64,000 bases of DNA. Source: Apostichopus japonicus. Its lineage: Eukaryota > Echinodermata > Holothuroidea > Aspidochirotida > Stichopodidae. Location of the stretch: positions 18,243,521 through 18,307,520 of the forward strand of contig NC_092562.1 of assembly GCF_037975245.1 (NCBI RefSeq), given 5' to 3'. The notes below the pieces were generated by a model, which saw only the letters and a list, made by a program, of their open reading frames with translations, searched no databases and had not been told where the DNA came from. The position numbers and the translations under genes are program-made. Of the stretch, positions 1 to 9,819 are shown piece by piece (the stretch's first letter is position 1; each line of letters begins with the position of its first letter).

Positions 1-495
1 GGGTGATGACCTCTTTTGCCGATATTTTACAGCAAGTGCCTACACGGGGAGCTGTAAGTATTAGTTAATCCACCTAATATCTCAGTCCATACAGTGGCGC
101 GATGGCTTGGCGCACTGTACGAGCTGATGATCGAGACTCTCTTTTGCATCCGTGGTTCGAACCCCGGGTGATGACGTCTTTTGCCGATCTTTTACAGCAA
201 GTGCCTACACGGGGAGCTGTAAGTATTAGTTAATCCACCTAATATCTCAGTCCATACAGTGGCGCGATGGCTTGGCGCACTGTACGAGCTCATGATCGAG
301 ACTCTCTTTTGCATCCGTGGTTCGAACCCCGGATGATGACGTCTTTTGCCGATCTTTTACAGCAAGTGCCTACACGGGGAGCTGTAAGTATTAGTTAATC
401 CACCTAATATCTCAGTCCAAACACTGGCGCGATGGCTTGGCGCACTGTACGAGCTGATGATCGAGACTCTCTTTTGCATCCGTGGTTCGAACCCC

Positions 496-649
496 GGGTG
501 ATGACGTCTTTTACAGCAAGTGCCTACACGGGGAGCTGTAAGTATTAGTTAATACACCTAATATCTCAGTCCATACAGTGGCGCGATGGCTTGGCGCACT
601 GTACGAGCTGATGATCGAGACTCTCTTTTGCATCCGTGGTTCGAACCCC
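496..649 (+). repeat. Example short monomer (S, 154 bp)
   Basis: Identical in plan to the long monomer but lacking 11 bp: one of the two TCTTTT repeats and the intervening GCCGA are gone, so the T-run passes directly into ACAG. This is what slippage or recombination between the two TCTTTT copies would leave. The form recurs throughout the window, often as adjacent pairs (for example 9985-10138 and 10139-10292). It keeps the A-box-like element, the B box, the GTAAGT site and the TTTTACAG site. Confidence 0.95.
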
Positions 650-979
650 GGGTGATGACATCTTTTGCCGATCTTTTACAGCAAGTGCCTACACGGGGAG
701 CTGTAAGTATTAGTTAATCCACCTAATATCTCAGTCCATACAGTGGCGCGATGGCTTGGCGCACTGTACGAGCTGATGATCGAGACTCTCTTTTGCATCC
801 GTGGTTCGAACCCCGGGTGATGACGTCTTTTGCCGATCTTTTACAGCAAGTGCCTACACGGGGAGCTGTAAGTATTAGTTAATCCACCTAATATCTCAGT
901 CCATACAGTGGCGCGATGGCTTGGCGCACTGTACGAGCTGATGATCGAGACTCTCTTTTGCATCCGTGGTTCAAACCCC

Positions 980-1082
980 GGGTGATGACGTCTTTTGCCG
1001 ATCTTTTACAGCAAGAGCCTACACGTGCGCAATGTACGAGCTGATGATCGAGACTCTCTTTTGCATCCGTGGTTCGAACCCC
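980..1082 (+). repeat. Truncated monomer T1 (103 bp, GTG junction)
   Basis: A 62-bp deletion joins CCTACACG to GCGCA, removing the GTAAGT site, the AT-rich stretch, the left hairpin arm and the A-box-like element, and keeping the B box. It carries AAGAGCC and a private GCGCAATG. The preceding monomer has GGTTCAAACC. Confidence 0.9.
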
Positions 1083-1465
1083 GGGTGATGACGTCTTTTG
1101 CCGATCTTTTACAGCAAGTGCCTACACGGGGAGCTGTAAGTATTAGTTAATCCACCTAATATCTCAGTCCATACAGTGGCGCGATGGCTTGGCGCACTGT
1201 ACGAGCTGATGATCGAGACTATCTTTTGCATCCGTGGTTCGAACCCCGGGTGATGACGTCTTTTGCCGATCTTTTACAGCAAGTGCCTACACGGGGAGCT
1301 GTAAGTATTAGTTAATCCACCTAATATGTCAGTCCATACAGTGGCGCGATGGCTTGACGCACTGTACGAGCTGATGATCGAGACTCTCTTTTGCATCCGT
1401 GGTTCGAACCCCGGGTGATGACGTCTTTTGCCGATCTTTTACAGCAAGTGCCTACACGGGGAGCT

Positions 1466-1497
1466 GTAAGTATTAGTTAATCCACCTAATATCTCAG
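1466..1497 (+). other. Splice-signal-like cluster (reference copy)
   Basis: GTAAGTA is a textbook 5' splice donor. Within the next 32 bp come TTAAT, CTAAT (branch-point-like) and CTCAG. A stronger acceptor-like site, TTTTACAG, lies just upstream at 1437-1444 and recurs one monomer later. Donor to next acceptor spans 144 bp in L and 133 bp in S, leaving a 21-bp segment (1445-1465) between acceptor and donor. The sequence match is plain; any splicing is speculative because no host transcript is visible. Confidence 0.3.
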
Positions 1498-1501
1498 TCC
1501 A

Positions 1502-1531
1502 TACAGTGGCGCGATGGCTTGGCGCACTGTA
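1502..1531 (+). other. Hairpin around the A-box-like element (reference copy)
   Basis: TACAGTG then CGC pair with GCG then CACTGTA, giving a 10-bp stem with a single bulged G and a 9-nt loop (GATGGCTTG). This is longer than a tRNA D-arm. It recurs in nearly every full monomer. Some alleles break it: AAACACTGG in the left arm (about 411-427 and equivalents) and CTTGACGC in the right arm (about 2981). No compensating change is seen, so selection on the stem is not shown. Confidence 0.6.
1507..1517 (+). promoter_or_regulatory. Pol III A-box-like element (reference copy)
   Basis: TGGCGCGATGG matches the A-box consensus TGGCNNAGTGG at 9 of 11 positions; the mismatch is GA where AG is expected. 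It lies 59 bp (start to start) upstream of the B box, somewhat longer than the spacing in an intronless class I tRNA but usual for SINEs. The same element recurs in almost every L and S monomer and is absent from the T monomers. It sits inside a hairpin. Promoter activity is inferred, not shown. Confidence 0.6.
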
Positions 1532-1565
1532 CGAGCTGATGATCGAGACTCTCTTTTGCATCCGT

Positions 1566-1575
1566 GGTTCGAACC
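1566..1575 (+). promoter_or_regulatory. Pol III B-box-like element (reference copy)
   Basis: GGTTCGAACC fits the B-box consensus GGTTCGANNCC core and the T-loop TTCGA of tRNAs. It is also a perfect 10-bp palindrome, so the core reads the same on both strands. It is retained in nearly all monomers including the truncated ones. Exceptions include GGTTCAAACC in the monomer before five of the truncated copies and TTCGGTCC near 23276. The flanking bases would form only about three of five T-stem pairs, so it is tRNA-like, not an intact tRNA T-arm. Confidence 0.7.
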
Positions 1576-1577
1576 CC

Positions 1578-3205
1578 GGGTGATGACCTCTTTTGCCGAT
1601 ATTTTACAGCAAGTGCCTACACGGGGAGCTGTAAGTATTAGTTAATCCACCTAATATCTCAGTCCATACAGTGGCGCGATGGCTTGGCGCACTGTACGAG
1701 CTGATGATCGAGACTCTCTTTTGCATCCGTGGTTCGAACCCCGGGTGATGACGTCTTTTGCCGATCTTTTACAGCACGTGCCTACACGGGGAGCTGTAAG
1801 TATTAGTTAATCCACCTAATATCTCAGTCCAAACACTGGCGCGATGGCTTGGCGCACTGTACGAGCTGATGATCGAGACTCTCTTTTGCATCCGTGGTTC
1901 GAACCCCGGGTGATGACGTCTTTTACAGCAAGTGCCTACACGGGGAGCTGTAAGTATTAGTTAATACACCTAATATATCAGTCCATACAGTGGCGCGATG
2001 GCTTGGCGCACTGTACGAGCTGATGATCGAGACTCTCTTTTGCATCCGTGGTTCGAACCCCGGGTGATGACGTCTTTTGCCGATCTTTTACAGCAAGTGC
2101 CTACACGGGGAGATGTAAGTATTAGTTAATCCACCTAATATCTCAGTCCATACAGTGGCGCGATGGCTTGGCGCACTGTACGAGCTGATGATCGAGACTC
2201 TCTTTTGCATCCGTGGTTCGAACCCCGGGTGATGACGTCTCTTGCCGATGTTTTACAGCAAGTGCCTACACGGGGAGATGTAAGTATTAGTTAATCCACC
2301 TAATATCTCAGTCCATACAGTGGCGCGATGGCTTGGCGCACTGTACGAGCTGATGATCGAGACTCTCTTTTGCATCCGTGGTTCGAACCCCGGGTGATGA
2401 CGTCTTTTGCCGATCTTTTACAGCAAGTGCCTACACGGGGAGCTGTAAGTATTAGTTAATCCACCTAATATCTCAGTCCATACAGTGGCGCGATGGCTTG
2501 GCGCACTGTACGAGCTGATGATCGAGACTCTCTTTTGCATCCGTGGTTCGAACCCCGGGTGATGACGTCTTTTGCCGATCTTTTACAGCAAGAGCCTACA
2601 CGGGGAGCTGTAAGTATTAGTTAATCCACCTAATATCTCAGTCCATACAGTGGCGCGATGGCTTGGCGCACTGTACGAGCTGATGATCGAGACTCTCTTT
2701 TGCATCCGTGGTTCGAACCCCGGGTGATGACGTCTTTTACAGCAAGTGCCTACACGGGGAGCTGTAAGTATTAGTTAATACACCTAATATCTCAGTCCAT
2801 ACAGTGGCGCGATGGCTTGGCGCACTGTACGAGCTGATGATCGAGACTCTCTTTTGCATCCGTGGTTCGAACCCCGGGTGATGACATCTTTTGCCGATCT
2901 TTTACAGCAAGTGCCTACACGGGGAGCTGTAAGTATTAGTTAATCCACCTAATATCTCAGTCCATACAGTGGCGCGATGGCTTGACGCACTGTACGAGCT
3001 GATGATCGAGACTCTCTTTTGCATCCGTGGTTCGAACCCCGGGTGATGACATCTTTTGCCGATCTTTTACAGCAAGTGCCTACACGGGGAGCTGTAAGTA
3101 TTAGTTAATCCACCTAATATCTCAGTCCATACAGTGGCGCGATGGCTTGGCGCACTGTACGAGCTGATGATCGAGACTCTCTTTTGCATCCGTGGTTCGA
3201 ACCCC
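1578..3205 (+). repeat. 1628-bp higher-order unit, copy 1
   Basis: Ten monomers (8 L + 2 S). It begins with the CTC...GATATTTTAC allele and carries in order CACGTGCC, AAACACTGG, an S monomer with ATACACC and ATATATCAG, GAGATGTAAG, TCTCTTGCCGATG, AAGAGCC and two GACATC alleles. Every mark recurs 1628 bp later (for example 1583 to 3211 and 2243 to 3871). Confidence 0.9.
1591..1605 (+). terminator. T-runs downstream of the B box (Pol III terminator-like)
   Basis: Two TTTT runs follow the B box at 1566-1575, the first about 16 bp after it. Most L monomers have both runs; S monomers have one. Four Ts can terminate Pol III in many animals, giving a predicted transcript of about 90-110 nt if initiation occurs near the A box. 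An extra TTTT lies between the A-box-like element and the B box (1554-1557) and could stop transcripts early. The function is inferred. Confidence 0.35.
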
Positions 3206-4833
3206 GGGTGATGACCTCTTTTGCCGATATTTTACAGCAAGTGCCTACACGGGGAGCTGTAAGTATTAGTTAATCCACCTAATATCTCAGTCCATACAGT
3301 GGCGCGATGGCTTGGCGCACTGTACGAGCTGATGATCGAGACTCTCTTTTGCATCCGTGGTTCGAACCCCGGGTGATGACGTCTTTTGCCGATCTTTTAC
3401 AGCACGTGCCTACACGGGGAGCTGTAAGTATTAGTTAATCCACCTAATATCTCAGTCCAAACACTGGCGCGATGGCTTGGCGCACTGTACGAGCTGATGA
3501 TCGAGACTCTCTTTTGCATCCGTGGTTCGAACCCCGGGTGATGACGTCTTTTACAGCAAGTGCCTACACGGGGAGCTGTAAGTATTAGTTAATACACCTA
3601 ATATATCAGTCCATACAGTGGCGCGATGGCTTGGCGCACTGTACGAGCTGATGATCGAGACTCTCTTTTGCATCCGTGGTTCGAACCCCGGGTGATGACG
3701 TCTTTTGCCGATCTTTTACAGCAAGTGCCTACACGGGGAGATGTAAGTATTAGTTAATCCACCTAATATCTCAGTCCATACAGTGGCGCGATGGCTTGGC
3801 GCACTGTACGAGCTGATGATCGAGACTCTCTTTTGCATCCGTGGTTCGAACCCCGGGTGATGACGTCTCTTGCCGATGTTTTACAGCAAGTGCCTACACG
3901 GGGAGATGTAAGTATTAGTTAATCCACCTAATATCTCAGTCCATACAGTGGCGCGATGGCTTGGCGCACTGTACGAGCTGATGATCGAGACTCTCTTTTG
4001 CATCCGTGGTTCGAACCCCGGGTGATGACGTCTTTTGCCGATCTTTTACAGCAAGTGCCTACACGGGGAGCTGTAAGTATTAGTTAATCCACCTAATATC
4101 TCAGTCCATACAGTGGCGCGATGGCTTGGCGCACTGTACGAGCTGATGATCGAGACTCTCTTTTGCATCCGTGGTTCGAACCCCGGGTGATGACGTCTTT
4201 TGCCGATCTTTTACAGCAAGAGCCTACACGGGGAGCTGTAAGTATTAGTTAATCCACCTAATATCTCAGTCCATACAGTGGCGCGATGGCTTGGCGCACT
4301 GTACGAGCTGATGATCGAGACTCTCTTTTGCATCCGTGGTTCGAACCCCGGGTGATGACGTCTTTTACAGCAAGTGCCTACACGGGGAGCTGTAAGTATT
4401 AGTTAATACACCTAATATCTCAGTCCATACAGTGGCGCGATGGCTTGGCGCACTGTACGAGCTGATGATCGAGACTCTCTTTTGCATCCGTGGTTCGAAC
4501 CCCGGGTGATGACATCTTTTGCCGATCTTTTACAGCAAGTGCCTACACGGGGAGCTGTAAGTATTAGTTAATCCACCTAATATCTCAGTCCATACAGTGG
4601 CGCGATGGCTTGGCGCACTGTACGAGCTGATGATCGAGACTCTCTTTTGCATCCGTGGTTCGAACCCCGGGTGATGACATCTTTTGCCGATCTTTTACAG
4701 CAAGTGCCTACACGGGGAGCTGTAAGTATTAGTTAATCCACCTAATATCTCAGTCCATACAGTGGCGCGATGGCTTGGCGCACTGTACGAGCTGATGATC
4801 GAGACTCTCTTTTGCATCCGTGGTTCGAACCCC
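3206..4833 (+). repeat. 1628-bp higher-order unit, copy 2
   Basis: A near-identical tandem copy of 1578-3205. One visible difference is CTTGGCGC near 4610 where copy 1 has CTTGACGC (2981). The repeat stops at 4834, where the CTC/GATATT mark does not recur. Block A' has a single equivalent starting at 26333, which contains one additional L monomer. Confidence 0.9.
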
Positions 4834-4998
4834 GGGTGATGACGTCTTTTGCCGATCTTTTACAGCAAGTGCCTACACGGGGAGCTGTAAGTATTAGTTA
4901 ATCCACCTAATATCTCAGTCCATACAGTGGCGCGATGGCTTGGCGCACTGTACGAGCTGATGATCGAGACTCTCTTTTGCATCCGTGGTTCAAACCCC

Positions 4999-5101
4999 GG
5001 GTGATGACGTCTTTTGCCGATCTTTTACAGCAAGAGCCTACACGTGCGCACTGTACGAGCTGATGATCGAGACTCTCTTTTGCATCCGTGGTTCGAACCC
5101 C
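4999..5101 (+). repeat. Truncated monomer T2 (103 bp, GTG junction)
   Basis: Same deletion and CACGTGCGC junction as T1, again after a GGTTCAAACC monomer and with AAGAGCC. It corresponds to T12 in block A' (offset 23292). Confidence 0.9.
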
Positions 5102-7069
5102 GGGTGATGACGTCTTTTGCCGATCTTTTACAGCAAGTGCCTACACGGGGAGCTGTAAGTATTAGTTAATCCACCTAATATCTCAGTCCATACAGTGGCG
5201 CGATGGCTTGGCGCACTGTACGAGCTGATGATCGAGACTCTCTTTTGCATCCGTGGTTCGAACCCCGGGTGATGACGTCTTTTGCCGATCTTTTACAGCA
5301 AGTGCCTACACGGGGAGCTGTAAGTATTAGTTAATCCACCCAATATCTCAGTCCATACAGTGGCGCGATGGCTTGACGCACTGTACGAGCTGATGATCGA
5401 GACTCTCTTTTGCATCCGTGGTTCGAACCCCGGGTGATGACGTCTTTTGCCGATCTTTTACAGCAAGTGCCTACACGGGGAGCTGTAAGTATTAGTTAAT
5501 CCACCTAATATCTCAGTCCATACAGTGGCGCGATGGCTTGGCGCACTGTACGAGCTGATGATCGAGACTCTCTTTTGCATCCGTGGTTCGAACCCCGGGT
5601 GATGACCTCTTTTGCCGATATTTTACAGCAAGTGCCTACACGGGGAGCTGTAAGTATTAGTTAATCCACCTAATATCTCAGTCCATACAGTGGCGCGATG
5701 GCTTGGCGCACTGTACGAGCTGATGATCGAGACTCTCTTTTGCATCCGTGGTTCGAACCCCGGGTGATGACGTCTTTTGCCGATCTTTTACAGCACGTGC
5801 CTACACGGGGAGCTGTAAGTATTAGTTAATCCACCTAATATCTCAGTCCATACAGTGGCGCGATGGCTTGGCGCACTGTACGAGCTCATGATCGAGACTC
5901 TCTTTTGCATCCGTGGTTCGAACCCGGATGATGACGTCTTTTGCCGATCTTTTACAGCAAGTGCCTACACGGGGAGCTGTAAGTATTAGTTAATCCACCT
6001 AATATCTCAGTCCAAACACTGGCGCGATGGCTTGGCGCACTGTACGAGCTGATGATCGAGACTCTCTTTTGCATCCGTGGTTCGAACCCCGGGTGATGAC
6101 GTCTTTTACAGCAAGTGCCTACACGGGGAGCTGTAAGTATTAGTTAATACACCTAATATATCAGTCCATACAGTGGCGCGATGGCTTGGCGCACTGTACG
6201 AGCTGATGATCGAGACTCTCTTTTGCATCCGTGGTTCGAACCCCGGGTGATGACGTCTTTTGCCGATCTTTTACAGCAAGTGCCTACACGGGGAGCTGTA
6301 AGTATTAGTTAATCCACCTAATATCTCAGTCCATACAGTGGCGCGATGGCTTGGCGCACTGTACGAGCTGATGATCGAGACTCTCTTTTGCATCCGTGGT
6401 TCGAACCCCGGGTGATGACGTCTTTTGCCGATCTTTTACAGCAAGTGCCTACACGGGGAGATGTAAGTATTAGTTAATCCACCTAATATCTCAGTCCATA
6501 CAGTGGCGCGATGGCTTGGCGCACTGTACGAGCTGATGATCGAGACTCTCTTTTGCATCCGTGGTTCGAACCCCGGGTGATGACGTCTCTTGCCGATGTT
6601 TTACAGCAAGTGCCTACACGGGGAGATGTAAGTATTAGTTAATCCACCTAATATCTCAGTCCATACAGTGGCGCGATGGCTTGGCGCACTGTACGAGCTG
6701 ATGATCGAGACTCTCTTTTGCATCCGTGGTTCGAACCCCGGGTGATGACGTCTTTTGCCGATCTTTTACAGCAAGTGCCTACACGGGGAGCTGTAAGTAT
6801 TAGTTAATCCACCTAATATCTCAGTCCATACAGTGGCGCGATGGCTTGGCGCACTGTACGAGCTGATGATCGAGACTCTCTTTTGCATCCGTGGTTCGAA
6901 CCCCGGGTGATGACGTCTTTTGCCGATCTTTTACAGCAAGAGCCTACACGGGGAGCTGTAAGTATTAGTTAATCCACCTAATATCTCAGTCCATACAGTG
7001 GCGCGATGGCTTGGCGCACTGTACGAGCTGATGATCGAGACTCTCTTTTGCATCCGTGGTTCGAACCCC

Positions 7070-9170
7070 GGTTGATGACATCTTTTGCCGATCTTTTACA
7101 GCAAGTGCCTACACGGGGAGCTGTAAGTATTAGTTAATCCACCTAATATCTCAGTCCATACAGTGGCGCGATGGCTTGGCGCACTGTACGAGCTGATGAT
7201 CGAGACTCTCTTTTGCATCCGTGGTTCGAACCCCGGGTGATGACGTCTTTTACAGCAAGTGCCTACACGGGGAGCTGTAAGTATTAGTTAATCCACCTAA
7301 TATCTCAGTCCATACAGTGGCGCGATGGCTTGGCGCACTGTACGAGCTGATGATCGAGACTCTCTTTTGCATCCGTGGTTCGAACCCCGGGTGATGACGT
7401 CTTTTGCCGATCTTTTACAGCAAGTGCCTACACGGGGAGCTGTAAGTATTAGTTAATCCACCTAATATCTCAGTCCATACAGTGGCGCGATGGCTTGGCG
7501 CACTGTACGAGCTGATGATCGAGACTCTCTTTTGCATCCGTGGTTCGAACCCCGGGTGATGACGTCTTTTGCCGATCTTTTACAGCAAGTGCCTACACGG
7601 GGAGCTGTAAGTATTAGTTAATCCACCTAATATCTCAGTCCATACAGTGGCGCGATGGCTTGGCGCACTGTACCAGCTGATGATCGAGACTCTCTTTTGC
7701 ATCCGTGGTTCGAACCCCGGGTGATGACGTCTTTTACAGCAAGTGCCTACACGGTGAGCTGTAAGTATTAGTTAATCCACCTAATATCTCAGTCCATACA
7801 GTGGCGCGATGGCTTGGCGCACTGTACGAGCTGATGATCGAGACTCTCTTTTGCATCCGTGGTTCGAACCCCGGGTGATGACGTCTTTTGCCGATCTTTT
7901 ACAGCAAGTGCCTACACGGGGAGCTGTAAGTATTAGTTAATCCACCTAATACCTCAATCCATACAGTGGCGCGATGGCTTGGCGCACTGTACGAGCTGAT
8001 GATCGAGACTCTCTTTTGCATCCGTGGTTCGAACCCCGGGTGATGACGTCTTTTGCCGATCTTTTACAGCAAGTGCCTACACGGGGAGCTGTAAGTATTA
8101 GTTAATCCACCTAATATCTCAGTATATACAGTGGCGCGATGGCTTGGCGCACTGTACGAGCTGATGATCGAGACTCTCTTTTGCATCCGTGGTTCGAACC
8201 CCGGGTGATGACGTCTTTTACAGCAAGTGCCTACACGGGGAGCTGTAAGTATTAGTAAATCCACCTAATATCTCAGTCCATACAGCGGCGCGATGGCTTG
8301 GCGCACTGTACGAGCTGATGATCGAGACTCTCTTTTGCATCCGTGGTTCGAACCCCGGGTGATGACGTCTTTTGCCGATCTTTTACAGCAAGTGCCTACA
8401 CGGGGAGCTGTAAGTATTAGTTAATCCACCTAATATCTCAGTCCATACAGTGGCGCGATGGCTTGGCGCACTGTACGAGCTGATGATCGAGACTCTCTTT
8501 TGCATCCGTGGTTCGAACCCCGGGTGATGACGTCTTTTGCCGATCTTTTACAGCAAGAGCATACACGGGGAGCTGTAAGTATTAGTTAATCCACCTAATA
8601 TCTCAGTCCATACAGTGACGCGATGGCTTGGCGCACTGTACGAGCTGATGATCGAGACTCTCTTTTGCATCCGTGGTTCGAACCCCGGGTGATGACGTCT
8701 TTTGCCGATCTTTTACAGCAAGTGCCTACACGGGGAGCTGTAAGTATTAGTTAATCCACCTAATATCTCAGTCCATACAGTGGCGCGATGGCTTGGCGCA
8801 CTGTACGAGCTGATGATCGAGACTCTCTTTTGCATCCGTGGTTCGAACCCCGGGTGATGACGTCTTTTACAGCAAGTGCCTACACGGGGAGCTGTAAGTA
8901 TTAGTTAATCCACCTAATATCTCAGTCCATACAGTGGCGCGATGGCTTGGCGCACTGTACGAGCTGATGATCGAGACTCTCTTTTGCATCCGTGGTTCGA
9001 ACCCCGGGTGATGACGTCTTTTGCCGATCTTTTACAGCAAGTGCCTACACGGGGAGCTGTAAGTATTAGTTAATCCACCTAATATCTCAGTCCATACAGT
9101 GGCGCGATGGCTTGGCGCACTGTACGAGCTGATGATCGAAACTCTCTTTTGCATCCGTGGTTCGAACCCC
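7070..9170 (+). repeat. 2101-bp higher-order unit in block A
   Basis: Thirteen monomers (9 L + 4 S), starting with the GGTTGATG allele. The next 649 bp (9171-9819) repeat its beginning at an offset of 2101, including the GTACCAGC allele at 7670 and 9771. Internal marks are CGGTGAGC, ACCTCAATCC, AGTATATACAG, TAGTAAATCC, CAGCGGCGC and AAGAGCATAC. Block A' holds two full copies. Confidence 0.85.
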
Positions 9171-9819
9171 GGTTGATGACGTCTTTTGCCGATCTTTTAC
9201 AGCAAGTGCCTACACGGGGAGCTGTAAGTATTAGTTAATCCACCTAATATCTCAGTCCATACAGTGGCGCGATGGCTTGGCGCACTGTACGAGCTGATGA
9301 TCGAGACTCTCTTTTGCATCCGTGGTTCGAACCCCGGGTGATGACGTCTTTTACAGCAAGTGCCTACACGGGGAGCTGTAAGTATTAGTTAATCCACCTA
9401 ATATCTCAGTCCATACAGTGGCGCGATGGCTTGGCGCACTGTACGAGCTGATGATCGAGACTCTCTTTTGCATCCGTGGTTCGAACCCCGGGTGATGACG
9501 TCTTTTGCCGATCTTTTACAGCAAGTGCCTACACGGGGAGCTGTAAGTATTAGTTAATCCACCTAATATCTCAGTCCATACAGTGGCGCGATGGCTTGGC
9601 GCACTGTACGAGCTGATGATCGAGACTCTCTTTTGCATCCGTGGTTCGAACCCCGGGTGATGACGTCTTTTGCCGATCTTTTACAGCAAGTGCCTACACG
9701 GGGAGCTGTAAGTATTAGTTAATCCACCTAATATCTCAGTCCATACAGTGGCGCGATGGCTTGGCGCACTGTACCAGCTGATGATCGAGACTCTCTTTTG
9801 CATCCGTGGTTCGAACCCC

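Larger units (their letters stand above)
1413..1577 (+). repeat. Type long monomer (L, 165 bp)
   Basis: This copy has the commonest base at every site I compared, and serves as the reference. In order: two TCTTTT repeats 11 bp apart (1424-1429, 1435-1440), a TTTTACAG acceptor-like site ending at 1444, a 21-bp segment (1445-1465), a GTAAGT donor-like site (1466-1471), an AT-rich stretch with CTAAT (1486-1490), a 10-bp-stem hairpin (1502-1531) that contains the A-box-like element (1507-1517), CTGATGA (1536-1542), an internal TTTT (1554-1557) and the B box (1566-1575). It holds 11 CpG dinucleotides. Consecutive GGG phase marks at 1, 166 and 331 fix the 165-bp period. Confidence 0.95.

Noticed and set aside
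1502-1580. A functional tRNA gene in each monomer
   Set aside because: The B box is good and the A box fair, but only about three of five T-stem pairs form, the D-like hairpin has ten pairs, and no closing acceptor stem or clear anticodon arm is visible.
1581-1590. TGACGTC as a CRE-type transcription factor site in most monomers
   Set aside because: Only a seven-base match to the eight-base palindrome, in repeat DNA with GACCTC, GACATC and GACGCC alleles common; no gene nearby to regulate.
8064-8264. Minus-strand 66-codon open frames (also at 31356, 33457, 36722)
   Set aside because: They are the reverse strand of satellite monomers, nearly identical in sequence, and end at the TAA on the opposite strand of TTTTACAG. 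No ribosome-binding or promoter context and no recognisable protein family; an open frame arises whenever L and S phases happen to align.
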